64,000 bases of DNA. It comes from Fischerella muscicola PCC 7414 (GTDB lineage Bacteria; Cyanobacteriota; Cyanobacteriia; Cyanobacteriales; Nostocaceae). Each line of letters starts with the position of its first letter. Within the stretch, counting starts at the first letter, position 1. Shown here piece by piece: positions 9,875-17,911 of this stretch. A program made the translations under genes and the position numbers. Location: the NCBI RefSeq assembly GCF_000317205.1, contig NZ_AJLK01000124.1, positions 1 through 64,000 of the forward strand, in the 5' to 3' direction. The notes under the pieces are model-generated. The model was not told where the DNA came from, ran no database searches, and worked only from the letters and a program-made list of their open reading frames with translations.

Positions 9875-9889
9875 TGGGAATTGTTATAT

Positions 9890-10212
9890 TAGTTGTTGGT
9901 TGTTGGTTGTTGGTTGTTGGTTGTTTTTTAAAATACTTACTCCTCACACCCCACCCTTACCTTAAGCCCTCCGGGTACTCTGCCTTAAGCCGCGCTGCGC
10001 GCGTCTACACACCCCTCACACTCCCTTCGGGGAGTGGGGCCGGTGAGTTCCCCATTGCCCCCAACCCCACAAAGTGGGGACCCCTAGCCCCCCATCACCC
10101 CATCACCCCATCACCCCATTGCCCCTTCGCCCCTAATCCCCACTCCCTTGGGGGAGTGGGGGCCCCGAGTTCCCAAGAGGGGACCCCCGCCTTCCCCATC
10201 ACCCCATCTCCC
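9890..10212. repeat. dense intergenic repeat block
   Basis: This 340-bp gap holds tandem TTGGTTG copies (9894-9925), a palindromic CTTAAGCCGCGCTGCGCGCG stretch, and the CCCCACAAAGTGGGG hairpin at 10065-10079 flanked by CCCCAACCC and CCCTAGCCCCC. CATCACCC tandem copies follow (about 10088-10115), then a GGGAGTGGGGGCCCC tract. The + frame open across it (9865-10257) has repeat-derived, low-complexity composition and is not considered a gene. Confidence 0.8.
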
Positions 10213-10221
10213 CACTATCCA

Positions 10222-10665
10222 CTAACCATTCAAGATTCCCTTTTTCATAAAATCTAACAAAATTCGCTGATGCACTGGCCCAAGAGGACGGACTTCCCCT
10301 GCGATTTTGGAATAACATTGTCCTTGGTGAATGTCTTCCGGCGTTACTAAACCCATATCCCAACCTTCATTGAGAACAAGTTGATTTAATTCCACCAACA
10401 ATGGTGCTTGGAAAACATGACGTACAACAGAGTTATCGTCGTAACAACCAAACTCAGACACTGTTGGTGGTAGATTGTAGCCAATTTCTTCTAAAATTTC
10501 TCGCTTCACTGCTACATCTGGGGTTTCACCAAGTTCGATATGTCCGCCAAATAGTCCCCAGTAACCAGGGTAGAGAATATTGGGAATGTTATCGCGCAGT
10601 TGCATGAGAAACTTGTCTTTTTGGTAGAGAATCGCGATCGCTACATGTACCGGTTGCTTACTCAT
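10222..10665 (-). CDS. Nudix hydrolase
   Basis: The 147-residue protein has a complete Nudix box GHIELGETPDVAVKREILEE followed by IGY (GX5EX7REUXEEXGU), the Mg2+-binding catalytic loop for hydrolysis of nucleoside diphosphates linked to other moieties. The preceding strands (HVAIAILYQKDKFLMQLRD) fit the fold. The C terminus (GPVHQRILLDFMKKGILNG) gives no substrate clue; a house-cleaning or ADP-sugar/NADH-type role is possible. The next minus-strand gene upstream is 60 bp away across a GC-rich hairpin, so it may be a separate unit. Confidence 0.88.
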   Translation of the reverse strand: MSKQPVHVAIAILYQKDKFLMQLRDNIPNILYPGYWGLFGGHIELGETPDVAVKREILEEIGYNLPPTVSEFGCYDDNSVVRHVFQAPLLVELNQLVLNEGWDMGLVTPEDIHQGQCYSKIAGEVRPLGPVHQRILLDFMKKGILNG

Positions 10666-10700
10666 AAATTTTCTTGGGACAGTGTGACGTTATTGTTAAA

Positions 10701-10730
10701 CCCCGTCCTTAAGGACGAGGTCTTTTTACT
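10701..10730. terminator. GC-rich palindrome, possible terminator
   Basis: CCCCGTCCTTAAGGACGAGG (10701-10720) contains a perfect 14-bp palindrome CGTCCTTAAGGACG. On the + strand it is followed by TCTTTTTACTTTT; on the - strand it lies 5 nt past the stop of the OB-fold lipoprotein gene. It could terminate either strand. It could also be a dispersed palindrome. Confidence 0.45.
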
Positions 10731-11316
10731 TTTCTTCTATATACACTTCCCCATATTCTTTGCCTGCAATCGGAATGCTTCGGTAGCGAATTTGACCTTT
10801 AATGACTACTTGATCTCCAACTAGTAAATTAGTTTGATTAGTTATAGCCCAAATTTTACCAGTATCGTCTTTTACCAGATATGCTCGTCGTTTCAAGAGG
10901 GGAGCTATTTTTTCAACTTTGCCTTGGATGTATACTGTTATATTGCTATCTGGTTGTGATTGCAGTTCTCGAATTGGAGTCACATTTGCGCCAAGAGCGT
11001 TGATCCCAGAAAAGCTGAAATTACTGCAACTTACTAATCCTGCCATGAGAAAGTAAGTTAATCCCAAATAAAAAACAGTGGAAGGAAGGTAAGACGATTT
11101 TGGATTTTGGATTTTGGAGCCACTGCGTTGCTTTGGTTCCCAAAGTTGTAGCACGTGGCGTGACTTTGGATTGGGAATCGTTTTATAAATCTGAGTTTTG
11201 TCAATCCATTTATTACATTCTTTTTTGAAATTAATGTAAAATTTATTTGCCTGTAGCATAAAAGATACCTTTTGGGGGAATTTTGGCATCAGTGGTTGGT
11301 TTGTCGCTATTTGCAA
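10726..11316 (-). CDS. putative lipoprotein with OB-fold-like domain
   Basis: This gene is not recognised with certainty. The C-terminal 100 residues (ITVYIQGKVEKIAPLL, AYLVKDDTGKIWAITNQ, LVGDQVVIKGQIRY) look like a nucleic-acid-binding-type OB fold, as in small exported cyanobacterial proteins. A hydrophobic segment with a lipobox-like cysteine (YFLMAGLVSC, about residues 88-97) precedes it, so export as a lipoprotein is likely. The first about 75 residues are odd: part is encoded by TTTTGGATTTTGGATTTTGG and flanking repeat-like DNA. The true start is uncertain; ATG 11259 and ATG 11043 are alternatives to 11316. Confidence 0.6.
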   Translation of the reverse strand: MQIATNQPLMPKFPQKVSFMLQANKFYINFKKECNKWIDKTQIYKTIPNPKSRHVLQLWEPKQRSGSKIQNPKSSYLPSTVFYLGLTYFLMAGLVSCSNFSFSGINALGANVTPIRELQSQPDSNITVYIQGKVEKIAPLLKRRAYLVKDDTGKIWAITNQTNLLVGDQVVIKGQIRYRSIPIAGKEYGEVYIEEK

Positions 11317-11395
11317 TGAGTCAGTTCCCCTTCAGTCTACCCATGTTCTTCACTCCTCAAAATACACTCTCAATTGAAGCAACCAATCTGAGAAA

Positions 11396-11486
11396 ATGGG
11401 TAATGGGTAATGGGTAATGGGTAATGGAATGGTTAGTGGTTATTAATCATCCCCGATCCCCGATCCCCGATCCCCGATCCCCGTTA
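11396..11486. repeat. tandem GTAATGG and CCCCGAT heptamers
   Basis: GGGTAATGGGTAATGGGTAA tandem heptamers (11398-11425) are followed by CCCCGATCCCCGATCCCCGA (about 11451-11482). These are short tandemly repeated repetitive sequences typical of heterocystous cyanobacteria. They lie upstream of folD, and an open frame running through them is not part of the gene. Confidence 0.85.
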
Positions 11487-11588
11487 AGAGTTAAGAGTTC
11501 CCCTAAAGTTTATGGCGAATGCTGTTTGAAAAGCGCTACAGCATCAGGCAGCGACACCAAAAAAGAGCGTATTTTTGTTAATTATCTA

Positions 11589-12473
11589 ATGGAAACAAAC
11601 ACTGCTAAACTGCTTGATGGTAAAGCCCTAGCTACAAAAATTCAGCAAGAATTATCTGCTACTATTACCAGATTACAACCCCACATAGGACGCCCGCCCG
11701 GTTTAGCTGTACTAATGGTGGGGGATAACCCAGCCTCAGCTGCTTATGTGCGCGGTAAAGAAAAAGCCTGTGCAAAAATAGGTATGGCTTCTTTTGGTAA
11801 GCATTTTCCCACACAAACCACTCAAGCCGAACTAGAAGAAGTTATTCATCACCTAAACCAGGATGAACGGGTGGATGGTATTCTTGTGCAATTGCCCCTA
11901 CCCAATCATCTAGATGCTATTTCCTTATTGCATCAAATTGATCCTGACAAAGACGCCGATGGATTACACCCAGTGAATTTAGGAAAACTAGTGCGGGGTG
12001 AACCTGGTTTGCGTAGCTGTACGCCGGCGGGAGTTATGCGTCTGTTGCAGGAATATAAAATTTCCTTGCGCTCTAAACAAGCGGTAGTGGTAGGACGTAG
12101 TATTTTGGTGGGTAAGCCATTGGCATTGATGCTCCTAGAGGCTGATGCAACTGTGACAATTGCTCATTCGCGATCGCATGATCTCCCAGCCATAACTAAA
12201 AACGCTGATATTTTAATAGCAGCTGTTGGTCGTCCAGAACTAATTACGGCCCAGATGGTTAAACCAGGCGCTGTTGTGGTAGATGTGGGGATAAATCGTG
12301 TCACCGATGACAGTGGCAATAGCCGCTTAGTCGGAGATGTCCAATTTGAATCAGTTGCCAATGTGGCAGAATTCCTCACCCCAGTACCTGGCGGTGTTGG
12401 GCCTATGACTGTGGCTATGTTATTGCAAAATACAGTGGATAGCTACAGCCAACGCTTAAAAACAAAAGAGTGA
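11589..12473 (+). CDS. folD: bifunctional methylenetetrahydrofolate dehydrogenase/methenyltetrahydrofolate cyclohydrolase FolD
   Basis: FolD interconverts 5,10-methylene- and 10-formyl-THF, supplying one-carbon units. At 294 residues from ATG 11589 it matches the usual length. Motifs seen: [14 protein letters not shown] with the catalytic lysine, [25 protein letters not shown], the NADP-site [11 protein letters not shown] and the C-terminal [18 protein letters not shown]. An open frame extends 55 codons upstream, but it crosses tandem repeats and is not family sequence. The GGPP synthase gene follows 128 bp downstream, separated by TTGTTTG repeats. Confidence 0.96.
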   Translation: METNTAKLLDGKALATKIQQELSATITRLQPHIGRPPGLAVLMVGDNPASAAYVRGKEKACAKIGMASFGKHFPTQTTQAELEEVIHHLNQDERVDGILVQLPLPNHLDAISLLHQIDPDKDADGLHPVNLGKLVRGEPGLRSCTPAGVMRLLQEYKISLRSKQAVVVGRSILVGKPLALMLLEADATVTIAHSRSHDLPAITKNADILIAAVGRPELITAQMVKPGAVVVDVGINRVTDDSGNSRLVGDVQFESVANVAEFLTPVPGGVGPMTVAMLLQNTVDSYSQRLKTKE

Positions 12474-12477
12474 TTAT

Positions 12478-12508
12478 TGTTGTTTGTTGTTTGTTGTTTG
12501 TTGTTTGG
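12478..12508. repeat. TTGTTTG tandem heptamers
   Basis: About four copies of TTGTTTG lie just past the folD stop codon, in the gap before the GGPP synthase gene. Confidence 0.85.
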
Positions 12509-12601
12509 AATAACTAACCCACTAACCACCAACTACCAACCAATAATGACTCTTTCCCTTAAAATTGTTACTTAAATAACAGAAATTTAAGGAAATCAAG
12601 G

Positions 12602-13528
12602 ATGGTAACAACGGATAACCTGAAACAAACTCCAGAAAAAGCAACTTTTGACCTAATTACCTATTTAAAAGAACGACAAAAGCTATGTGAAGTAGCTTTG
12701 GAACAGGCTATTTCCGTACGTTATCCAGAAAAGATTTATGAAGCAATGCGCTACTCGCTTTTAGCTGGAGGTAAGCGCCTGCGTCCCATTATTTGCCTTG
12801 CTACTTGTGAAATGACTGGTGGGAACATCGCCATAGCCATGCCAACCGCGTGTGCATTGGAAATGATTCACACTATGTCTTTGATTCACGATGATTTGCC
12901 AGCAATGGATAATGATGATTATCGTCGCGGTAAACTCACCAATCACAAGGTATACGGCGAAGACATCGCGATTTTGGCTGGAGATGGCTTGTTAGCTTAC
13001 GCTTTTGAATATGTAGCCGAGAACACTAAAGACGTGCCAGCAGAGCGATTATTGCGAGTAGTCGCCCATTTAGGGCGTGCAGTGGGCGCTGCTGGTTTGG
13101 TGGGTGGCCAAGTACTCGATTTAGAATCAGAAGGGAAATCAGATATTTCTTCAGAAACATTGGATTTTATTCATCACCACAAAACAGGAGCGCTTTTAGA
13201 AGCTAGTGTAGTTTGTGGTGGAATTTTGGCAGGGACATCACAAGACAATTTAAAAAGACTCTCTCGCTATGCCAAGAATATTGGGCTAGCCTTCCAAATT
13301 ATTGATGACATCTTAGATATCACTGCTACACAACAGCAGCTAGGAAAAACTGTGGGCAAAGATCAAAAAGCCAAGAAAGTAACCTATCCAAGCCTCTGGG
13401 GAATTGAAAAATCTCAAAAACAAGCCCAACAGCTAATAGAGTCTGCTTGTGCAGAATTAGAACCGTTTGGGAAAGCGGCAGAACCATTGGTGGCACTAGC
13501 TCACTTTATCACCAGTCGTAGTCACTAA
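12602..13528 (+). CDS. crtE: geranylgeranyl diphosphate synthase (polyprenyl synthetase)
   Basis: This enzyme condenses isopentenyl diphosphate with allylic diphosphates to make the C20 precursor of carotenoids, phytol and quinone tails. The 308-residue all-helical protein has [14 protein letters not shown], the first Asp-rich motif [15 protein letters not shown] (about residues 98-112) and the second Asp-rich motif [20 protein letters not shown]. The length and motif spacing fit bacterial/plastid type GGPP synthases; a farnesyl-specific product cannot be excluded. The following DUF212 gene on the same strand is a recurrent neighbour in cyanobacteria. Confidence 0.9.
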   Translation: MVTTDNLKQTPEKATFDLITYLKERQKLCEVALEQAISVRYPEKIYEAMRYSLLAGGKRLRPIICLATCEMTGGNIAIAMPTACALEMIHTMSLIHDDLPAMDNDDYRRGKLTNHKVYGEDIAILAGDGLLAYAFEYVAENTKDVPAERLLRVVAHLGRAVGAAGLVGGQVLDLESEGKSDISSETLDFIHHHKTGALLEASVVCGGILAGTSQDNLKRLSRYAKNIGLAFQIIDDILDITATQQQLGKTVGKDQKAKKVTYPSLWGIEKSQKQAQQLIESACAELEPFGKAAEPLVALAHFITSRSH

Positions 13529-13924
13529 GCAGTGATTAGTTATCAGTCATCAGTTGTCGGTTGACCGATAATTCTTTAATGGTAAAAGCTCCCAGAAAAT
13601 ATCTGTGGAGTCAATGCAAAATCTAGAATCCGTATTGAAAAGCTTTGAGCCTCGCTATCGCTTTCGGAGCTTACGCTAACGGAGGAGCCACTGTGGTGGA
13701 CTCTTTTCCCGGCATAAAGCACCTGGCATCACGTCGCGTGAAACCTCCGCACCCTAACGGTAAGCCGCCTTGCGTCTACAAACTTTTCGCAAAATCCAAA
13801 ATCGAATGACTGTTTACTGATCTTCTGCTGTATAGCACTGGGTTAATTATGGATTTTTGGTTGCATCTATTACTTCCTCACACATACAACTGCTGCTCAT
13901 TGTTATTAACCTGACCAAAATACC
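13529..13924. repeat. intergenic region with dispersed GC-rich repeat
   Basis: This 396-bp gap between the GGPP synthase and DUF212 genes holds a GC-richer block at about 13636-13790. Fragments such as GCTTTGAGC, AAACCTCCGCACCCT and CTACAAACTT recur at 20640-20706, so this is a dispersed repeat. The last 100 bp are AT-rich and may hold the promoter of the next gene. No ORF or RNA was recognised. Confidence 0.55.
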
Positions 13925-14383
13925 ATGCAGGATATAGGTAATATTTTAGACAACCGGGTGCTGGTGGTTGCTCTAGTAGCTTGTTTGATGGCTCAAGCTT
14001 TGAAGCTCATCATTGAACTAGTCAAGAATCGAAAATTAAATGTTAGTGTCTTAGTCACAACCGGAGGTATGCCCAGCGCTCATTCAGCTTTAGTTACGGC
14101 TTTAGCGGTTGGCGTGGGGCAAACTCATGGCTGGGCTTCTGCTGAATTTGCCCTCGCCACAGTTTTTGCGATTATTGTCATGTACGATGCAGCTGGAGTC
14201 CGTCAAGCTGCTGGCAAACAAGCTCGTATTCTCAACCAAATGATTGATGAATTGTTTCACGAACACCCAGAATTTACAGGCGATCGCCTCAAGGAATTGT
14301 TAGGACATACACCATTCCAGGTGATAGCAGGCTCAGCATTAGGTATCACCATCTCTTGGTTAGCTAGTTATGCCTATAATTGA
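13925..14383 (+). CDS. divergent PAP2 family (DUF212) membrane protein
   Basis: The 152-residue protein belongs to the DUF212 family (B. subtilis YuiD-like), annotated as divergent PAP2 or acid phosphatase/vanadium haloperoxidase-related. It has hydrophobic segments at the N terminus (VLVVALVACLMAQALKLIIE), middle (ALATVFAIIVMYDAAGVRQA) and C terminus. The conserved GGMPSAHSALVTALAVGVG carries the Ser-His pair of PAP2 phosphatases. The reaction is unproven; linkage to GGPP synthase suggests a role with isoprenoid diphosphates (inference). Confidence 0.88.
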   Translation: MQDIGNILDNRVLVVALVACLMAQALKLIIELVKNRKLNVSVLVTTGGMPSAHSALVTALAVGVGQTHGWASAEFALATVFAIIVMYDAAGVRQAAGKQARILNQMIDELFHEHPEFTGDRLKELLGHTPFQVIAGSALGITISWLASYAYN

Positions 14384-14469
14384 AAGGTTTGTTGTTGGTT
14401 GTTTGTTGGTTGTTGTTTGTCTGTTCCAATCAACCACCAACTACTAACTAACAACTAATTTAATTTTGT

Positions 14470-15156
14470 TTAATTTTGTGGTACGTTCACTGCCGATCGC
14501 AACAGCATCACTTTACTACTGTCCACAATCACAGCAATAAAACCTCGTTCTGAGAGTTTTTTTAATGTGCTATATGCATCTTTTTGATTAGTTGTATAGG
14601 ACGCTAGCAAGTAATGGCGTTGTCCATATGCTGCAAAACCGATATCGCCGCCTACAGCTTGTTTAACTTGATTTGCCAGTTCTGGACGGTTGAAATAATC
14701 TACTAAGACGGCGAAACCATTTCCCAAACGTTGAGGTTGAAAGCTAAGAGTCTGAGTTGGTGCTACTGCTACGTCTGCTGGTCGAGTGGTAATAATAGCA
14801 GACAAACCCGCAATGCTATTGATATACCTAGCCCAACGGTTAGCATCATCAATTCTAGTAAATCCGCCGATTCTAGTGACTGTATCGTTGAGATATCTAC
14901 AGTTTGTAGTTTTAAGCTCAGACGGTAAGGCACGATGCAATTGATTGCGACTATCCTGGGTTGGACTGATCACCAACAATACATATTCGCCAGGATTGGG
15001 AGGTTGACAAACGGGAGTTTTTTGTTGTTGAGCAACAGCAGTATTGATACCAGCGATCAAAGAGGCGAAGGAAGCAAACGAGGCGATCGCTAGAGTGAAA
15101 CTACTTAGTAAAATATTTGGTGAATTCTGAAATTTATACACCGCTGGTTTATACAT
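14470..15156 (-). CDS. secreted SPOR-like protein, unknown function
   Basis: The 228-residue protein has an N-terminal signal-like segment (about 18-42, ending near AVAQQQ). After cleavage two similar modules remain. The first is GEYVLLVISPTQDSRNQLHR with TRIGGFTRIDDANRWARYIN. The second is NGFAVLVDYFNRPELANQVK with AAYGQRHYLLASYTTNQKDA. This strand-helix pattern with G/Y-F-x-x-x-x-x-A resembles SPOR peptidoglycan-binding domains, though that is only by eye. It is probably periplasmic. The gene is flanked by TTGTTGG repeats and stands alone. Confidence 0.6.
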   Translation of the reverse strand: MYKPAVYKFQNSPNILLSSFTLAIASFASFASLIAGINTAVAQQQKTPVCQPPNPGEYVLLVISPTQDSRNQLHRALPSELKTTNCRYLNDTVTRIGGFTRIDDANRWARYINSIAGLSAIITTRPADVAVAPTQTLSFQPQRLGNGFAVLVDYFNRPELANQVKQAVGGDIGFAAYGQRHYLLASYTTNQKDAYSTLKKLSERGFIAVIVDSSKVMLLRSAVNVPQN

Positions 15157-15471
15157 AAAAATAAATTCACAGTATTATCCACCATCTTTGATAAAAAATA
15201 CATATATTTGTTCCATATATTTCTATATAGAGAAGTTAGGTAATATTGTGATGGGTAAAGAGTTAGTGGTTGGTTGTTGATGGTTGATTGTTAGTAGGTA
15301 GAGACGCGATGTTCCTCGCGTCTGTACAATAGTAGTTAATTGTTTACTCCTCACACTCCCCACACTCCCAGACGCTTCAAACAGTGCGTCTCTACATTAC
15401 TCCCCTAATCCCCACCAGGGGCCGGTGAGTTCCCCATGACCCCATCACCTCACACTTCCCTATCTCCGCCA
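15157..15471. repeat. intergenic region with GTAGAGACGCGA hairpins
   Basis: The gap holds GTAGAGACGCGATGTTCCTC with its complementary arm (15298-15325), a partial copy GACGCTTCAAACAGTGCGTC (about 15371-15390), TTGGTTG heptamers and a CCCCTAATCCCCACCAGGGG tract. It is AT-rich from 15157 to 15230, where the promoter of the leftward SPOR-like gene should lie. Confidence 0.6.
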
Positions 15472-15801
15472 CTAAGCCACACTGGCAAGAGAAGCCAAAG
15501 GATCGGGGATACTTTCACTAGGGGCTTGAAATTCTCCTGTGAGGACGTATTCTAAGCGCAGTTTTAACCAAGTAATAAATTGGGGATTGGTAGAAATGAG
15601 CGCCACTGCTGGTTGCGGACACTTTGCCTTTACTTGTGCCATCTGGGGAGATTCCAGAAAAGCAGGTTGTTTCACTACCCAAAAATCAATTTCCTTTTCT
15701 TGTTCGTGATAGTGACGGGTACGTTCTCGCAACACTTCTTCCATTGGTTCTTCTTCTAGTAAAAAGCGTTGACTTGCCAAAACGTAATAGTATGTTTTCA
15801 T
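15472..15801 (-). CDS. ycf54: Ycf54 family, Mg-protoporphyrin IX monomethyl ester cyclase accessory subunit
   Basis: Ycf54 is needed for accumulation and activity of the aerobic (AcsF/CycI) cyclase that forms ring E of chlorophyll. The 109 residues show the family pattern: TYYYVLASQRFLLEEEPMEE, then DFWVVKQPAFLESPQ, and STNPQFITWLKLRLEYVLTG. The short C-terminal tail is extra and weakly conserved. It stands alone in the window; the cyclase itself is not here. A BchE-type anaerobic cyclase gene lies about 10 kb away. Confidence 0.9.
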   Translation of the reverse strand: MKTYYYVLASQRFLLEEEPMEEVLRERTRHYHEQEKEIDFWVVKQPAFLESPQMAQVKAKCPQPAVALISTNPQFITWLKLRLEYVLTGEFQAPSESIPDPLASLASVA

Positions 15802-15886
15802 TTTCGTTCTTTACTAAAGAGCTAAGGTAAGGACATAGCATTATTTACTATGTCCTTGAAAATTATCTCAGCTTTAGCCTCTTTAA

Positions 15887-16579
15887 CTACGACCCGAAAG
15901 GACAACCATTAGCTGATTGTTCATTAGCCTGTTTGCCACCACTTGTGAGCTTGTTAAAAAATTCGCTATTGTCAAAATAATGCTCAACAGAGAGAATTTT
16001 CAAGTCATCAGTAACACGAGCAACACTCATGCCCACTATCTCCACCGTTTCCCCTGTGGGTGCATGGTCTTTGTATGGGCCGCTAAAAGTTCCCCAATGA
16101 CGCCACTTAAATGTAACTTTGGGTGGCCCTGAATAAACCTCCAGCACTTCCCACAAAAATCCTTTTGGAAACGCAGTCTTAAAAAGCTGGCCTGAAGATT
16201 CAAAGGTTTCCTCAGAAGCTTTGTAATTATCTATATCACCGATGAAGAGATTATAAGTTCCAGACGCGAACACATCTTCGGCAGTGTAGGTTTGACCTCC
16301 GTTACTACTCATGCGAAACTTGTCTTGTACAACAGATAACCACTCTTGGGGATTACTTTTGAATGAAACCTCCATCTCAAAAGTTCGGACTAAGTTTTGC
16401 ACGATCACTTCCAGAGAACCTTCTAAATGGCGGCATTTGCTCTCCTGGGCTAGGCCTGCTTTTGAATCGGAATAATCAGGAGGGGCGCCGTAACGCCATT
16501 GGGCATTTTTGCTTTGTGCAATTACTGTATCCCGGTCTTGTACCCAAAGCGGAAGGTCTTGGGATTGTGTTGCGCTCAT
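15887..16579 (-). CDS. SnoaL-like protein related to plant/fungal pathogen-related protein
   Basis: This is a soluble protein of about 230 residues. Segments GSLEVIVQNLVRTFEMEVSF, AFPKGFLWEVLEVYSGPP and FKWRHWGTFSGPYKDHAPTG match my recollection of the barley-type pathogen-related protein, itself a SnoaL/NTF2-like fold. No catalytic function is established. ATG 16579 is preferred over TTG 16597 because AAGGAA lies just before it. The C terminus (ANGCPFGS) carries a lone Cys. The neighbours (ycf54, pdxJ) are separated by more than 80 bp, so no operon is evident. Confidence 0.72.
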   Translation of the reverse strand: MSATQSQDLPLWVQDRDTVIAQSKNAQWRYGAPPDYSDSKAGLAQESKCRHLEGSLEVIVQNLVRTFEMEVSFKSNPQEWLSVVQDKFRMSSNGGQTYTAEDVFASGTYNLFIGDIDNYKASEETFESSGQLFKTAFPKGFLWEVLEVYSGPPKVTFKWRHWGTFSGPYKDHAPTGETVEIVGMSVARVTDDLKILSVEHYFDNSEFFNKLTSGGKQANEQSANGCPFGS

Positions 16580-16724
16580 AAAATTCCTTGGTTTCAAAGT
16601 TGACTTGCTGTAACCGCAAATACCATTAAATTTTTAGATTTCGCAGAAACTTTTCCTATTTATTCAATTACCAGTTACCAGTTAATCAGTCAAGAGTAAG
16701 TGATAACTAATAACAGTTCACTGT

Positions 16725-17447
16725 TTACTGATTCCCGCGCATAGCTAATTTCATTTCCTGAACTGCTCTTTCCATACCTACTAATACAGCCCGACTGATG
16801 ATGGTATGACCTATATTAAGTTCTTCCATACCAGGAAGACAAGCAACGGGGAAGACATTCCAGTAGGTGAGTCCATGACCAGCGTTGATTCGCAATCCGG
16901 CTTTGATTGCTTGTTTACATCCAGCTGCTAACAGGTCTAATTCTTGTTGACGACTAGTTTCATTTTTCGCCTCCGCATATCGACCAGTGTGCAATTCAAT
17001 AAATTTTGCCTGCACCATTCGAGATGCTTCTATTTGTGCCGATTCTGCATCAATAAACAGACTCACTGGAATGTCAGCAGCCTGTAGTTTATCAACAACT
17101 TCTCCAATTCTATCAATCTGACCTGCGACATCCAATCCACCTTCTGTAGTCACTTCTTCCCGTCGTTCAGGAACTAAAGTCACATAGTCTGGTTTGATAT
17201 CGAGGGCTATGGCTACCATTTCATCTGTAGCCGCCATTTCCAAATTCAAATGTGTTCTGACTGTTTGTCGCAATAAACGCACATCCCTTTCTTGGATATG
17301 TCGTCTATCTTCTCGCAGATGGGCAGTAATGCCATCTGCACCACCTAATTCTGCCAATACTGCCCCTGCGATAGGGTCTGGTTCCACTGTCCGTCGTGCT
17401 TGCCGGATAGTGGCAATATGGTCAATATTTACGCCGAGTGTAGGCAA
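16725..17447 (-). CDS. pdxJ: pyridoxine 5'-phosphate synthase PdxJ
   Basis: PdxJ condenses 1-deoxyxylulose 5-phosphate with 3-amino-2-oxopropyl phosphate to give pyridoxine 5'-phosphate. The TIM-barrel motifs are clear: [63 protein letters not shown] and the phosphate-binding NAGHGLTY. The family start is near the TTG at 17447 ([10 protein letters not shown]), giving 240 residues; an in-frame TTG at 17471 would add eight. The gene is monocistronic. Confidence 0.94.
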   Translation of the reverse strand: MPTLGVNIDHIATIRQARRTVEPDPIAGAVLAELGGADGITAHLREDRRHIQERDVRLLRQTVRTHLNLEMAATDEMVAIALDIKPDYVTLVPERREEVTTEGGLDVAGQIDRIGEVVDKLQAADIPVSLFIDAESAQIEASRMVQAKFIELHTGRYAEAKNETSRQQELDLLAAGCKQAIKAGLRINAGHGLTYWNVFPVACLPGMEELNIGHTIISRAVLVGMERAVQEMKLAMRGNQ

Positions 17448-17529
17448 CCCTAGTCTCTCCCTAATCCACAATCCAGAGATGATTTTAGCGGAAATACTGG
17501 TTTGGTAGTCAATTGTTATTTGTTAGTAG

Positions 17530-17911
17530 TTAGTGGTGAGTCAGCGCGCAGAAGGGGGGGTTCCCTCCCCCAACCCCAAAGGGGGCCCCTAGCCCCCAAT
17601 CCCCACGACCGACAGGGAGTGGGGGGCCGGTGAGTCCCCCATGAGCAACTGACGAACCTGAAGGGTTGATTGTTGGTTGGTTTTTAGTAGCCATTTGTCA
17701 TTGGTCATTTGTCATTTGTCATTGGTCATTCGTCATTGGTTATTAGTTTTTCTCCGCGTCACCCCGTCCCTGTTGTCCCTAATTCCGGATTCCTCCCACT
17801 TTCCCCATTGCCCCCCAACCCCACAAAGTGGGGACTCCTAGCCCCCCACTGCCCCTAATCCGCAGAGGGGGCCGGTGAGTTCCCCATCACCCCACCTCCC
17901 CACCACCACGC
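17530..17911. repeat. repeat-filled intergenic region
   Basis: The 440-bp gap upstream of pdxJ contains a CCCCAACCCCAAAGGGGGCC tract (about 17570-17590) and tandem TCATTGG/TCATTTG heptamers (17695-17742). A full CCCCACAAAGTGGGG hairpin with its flanks CCCCCCAA and CCTAGCCCCC lies at 17819-17833. The same hairpin sits inside the following HEAT-repeat gene. No coding sequence was seen. Confidence 0.8.

Noticed and set aside
9865-10257. 130-codon + strand open frame
   Set aside because: Composed of translated intergenic repeats and overlaps the ends of two minus-strand genes.
11424-11588. N-terminal extension of folD
   Set aside because: The extra 55 codons cross CCCCGAT tandem repeats and lack family similarity; ATG 11589 fits FolD length.
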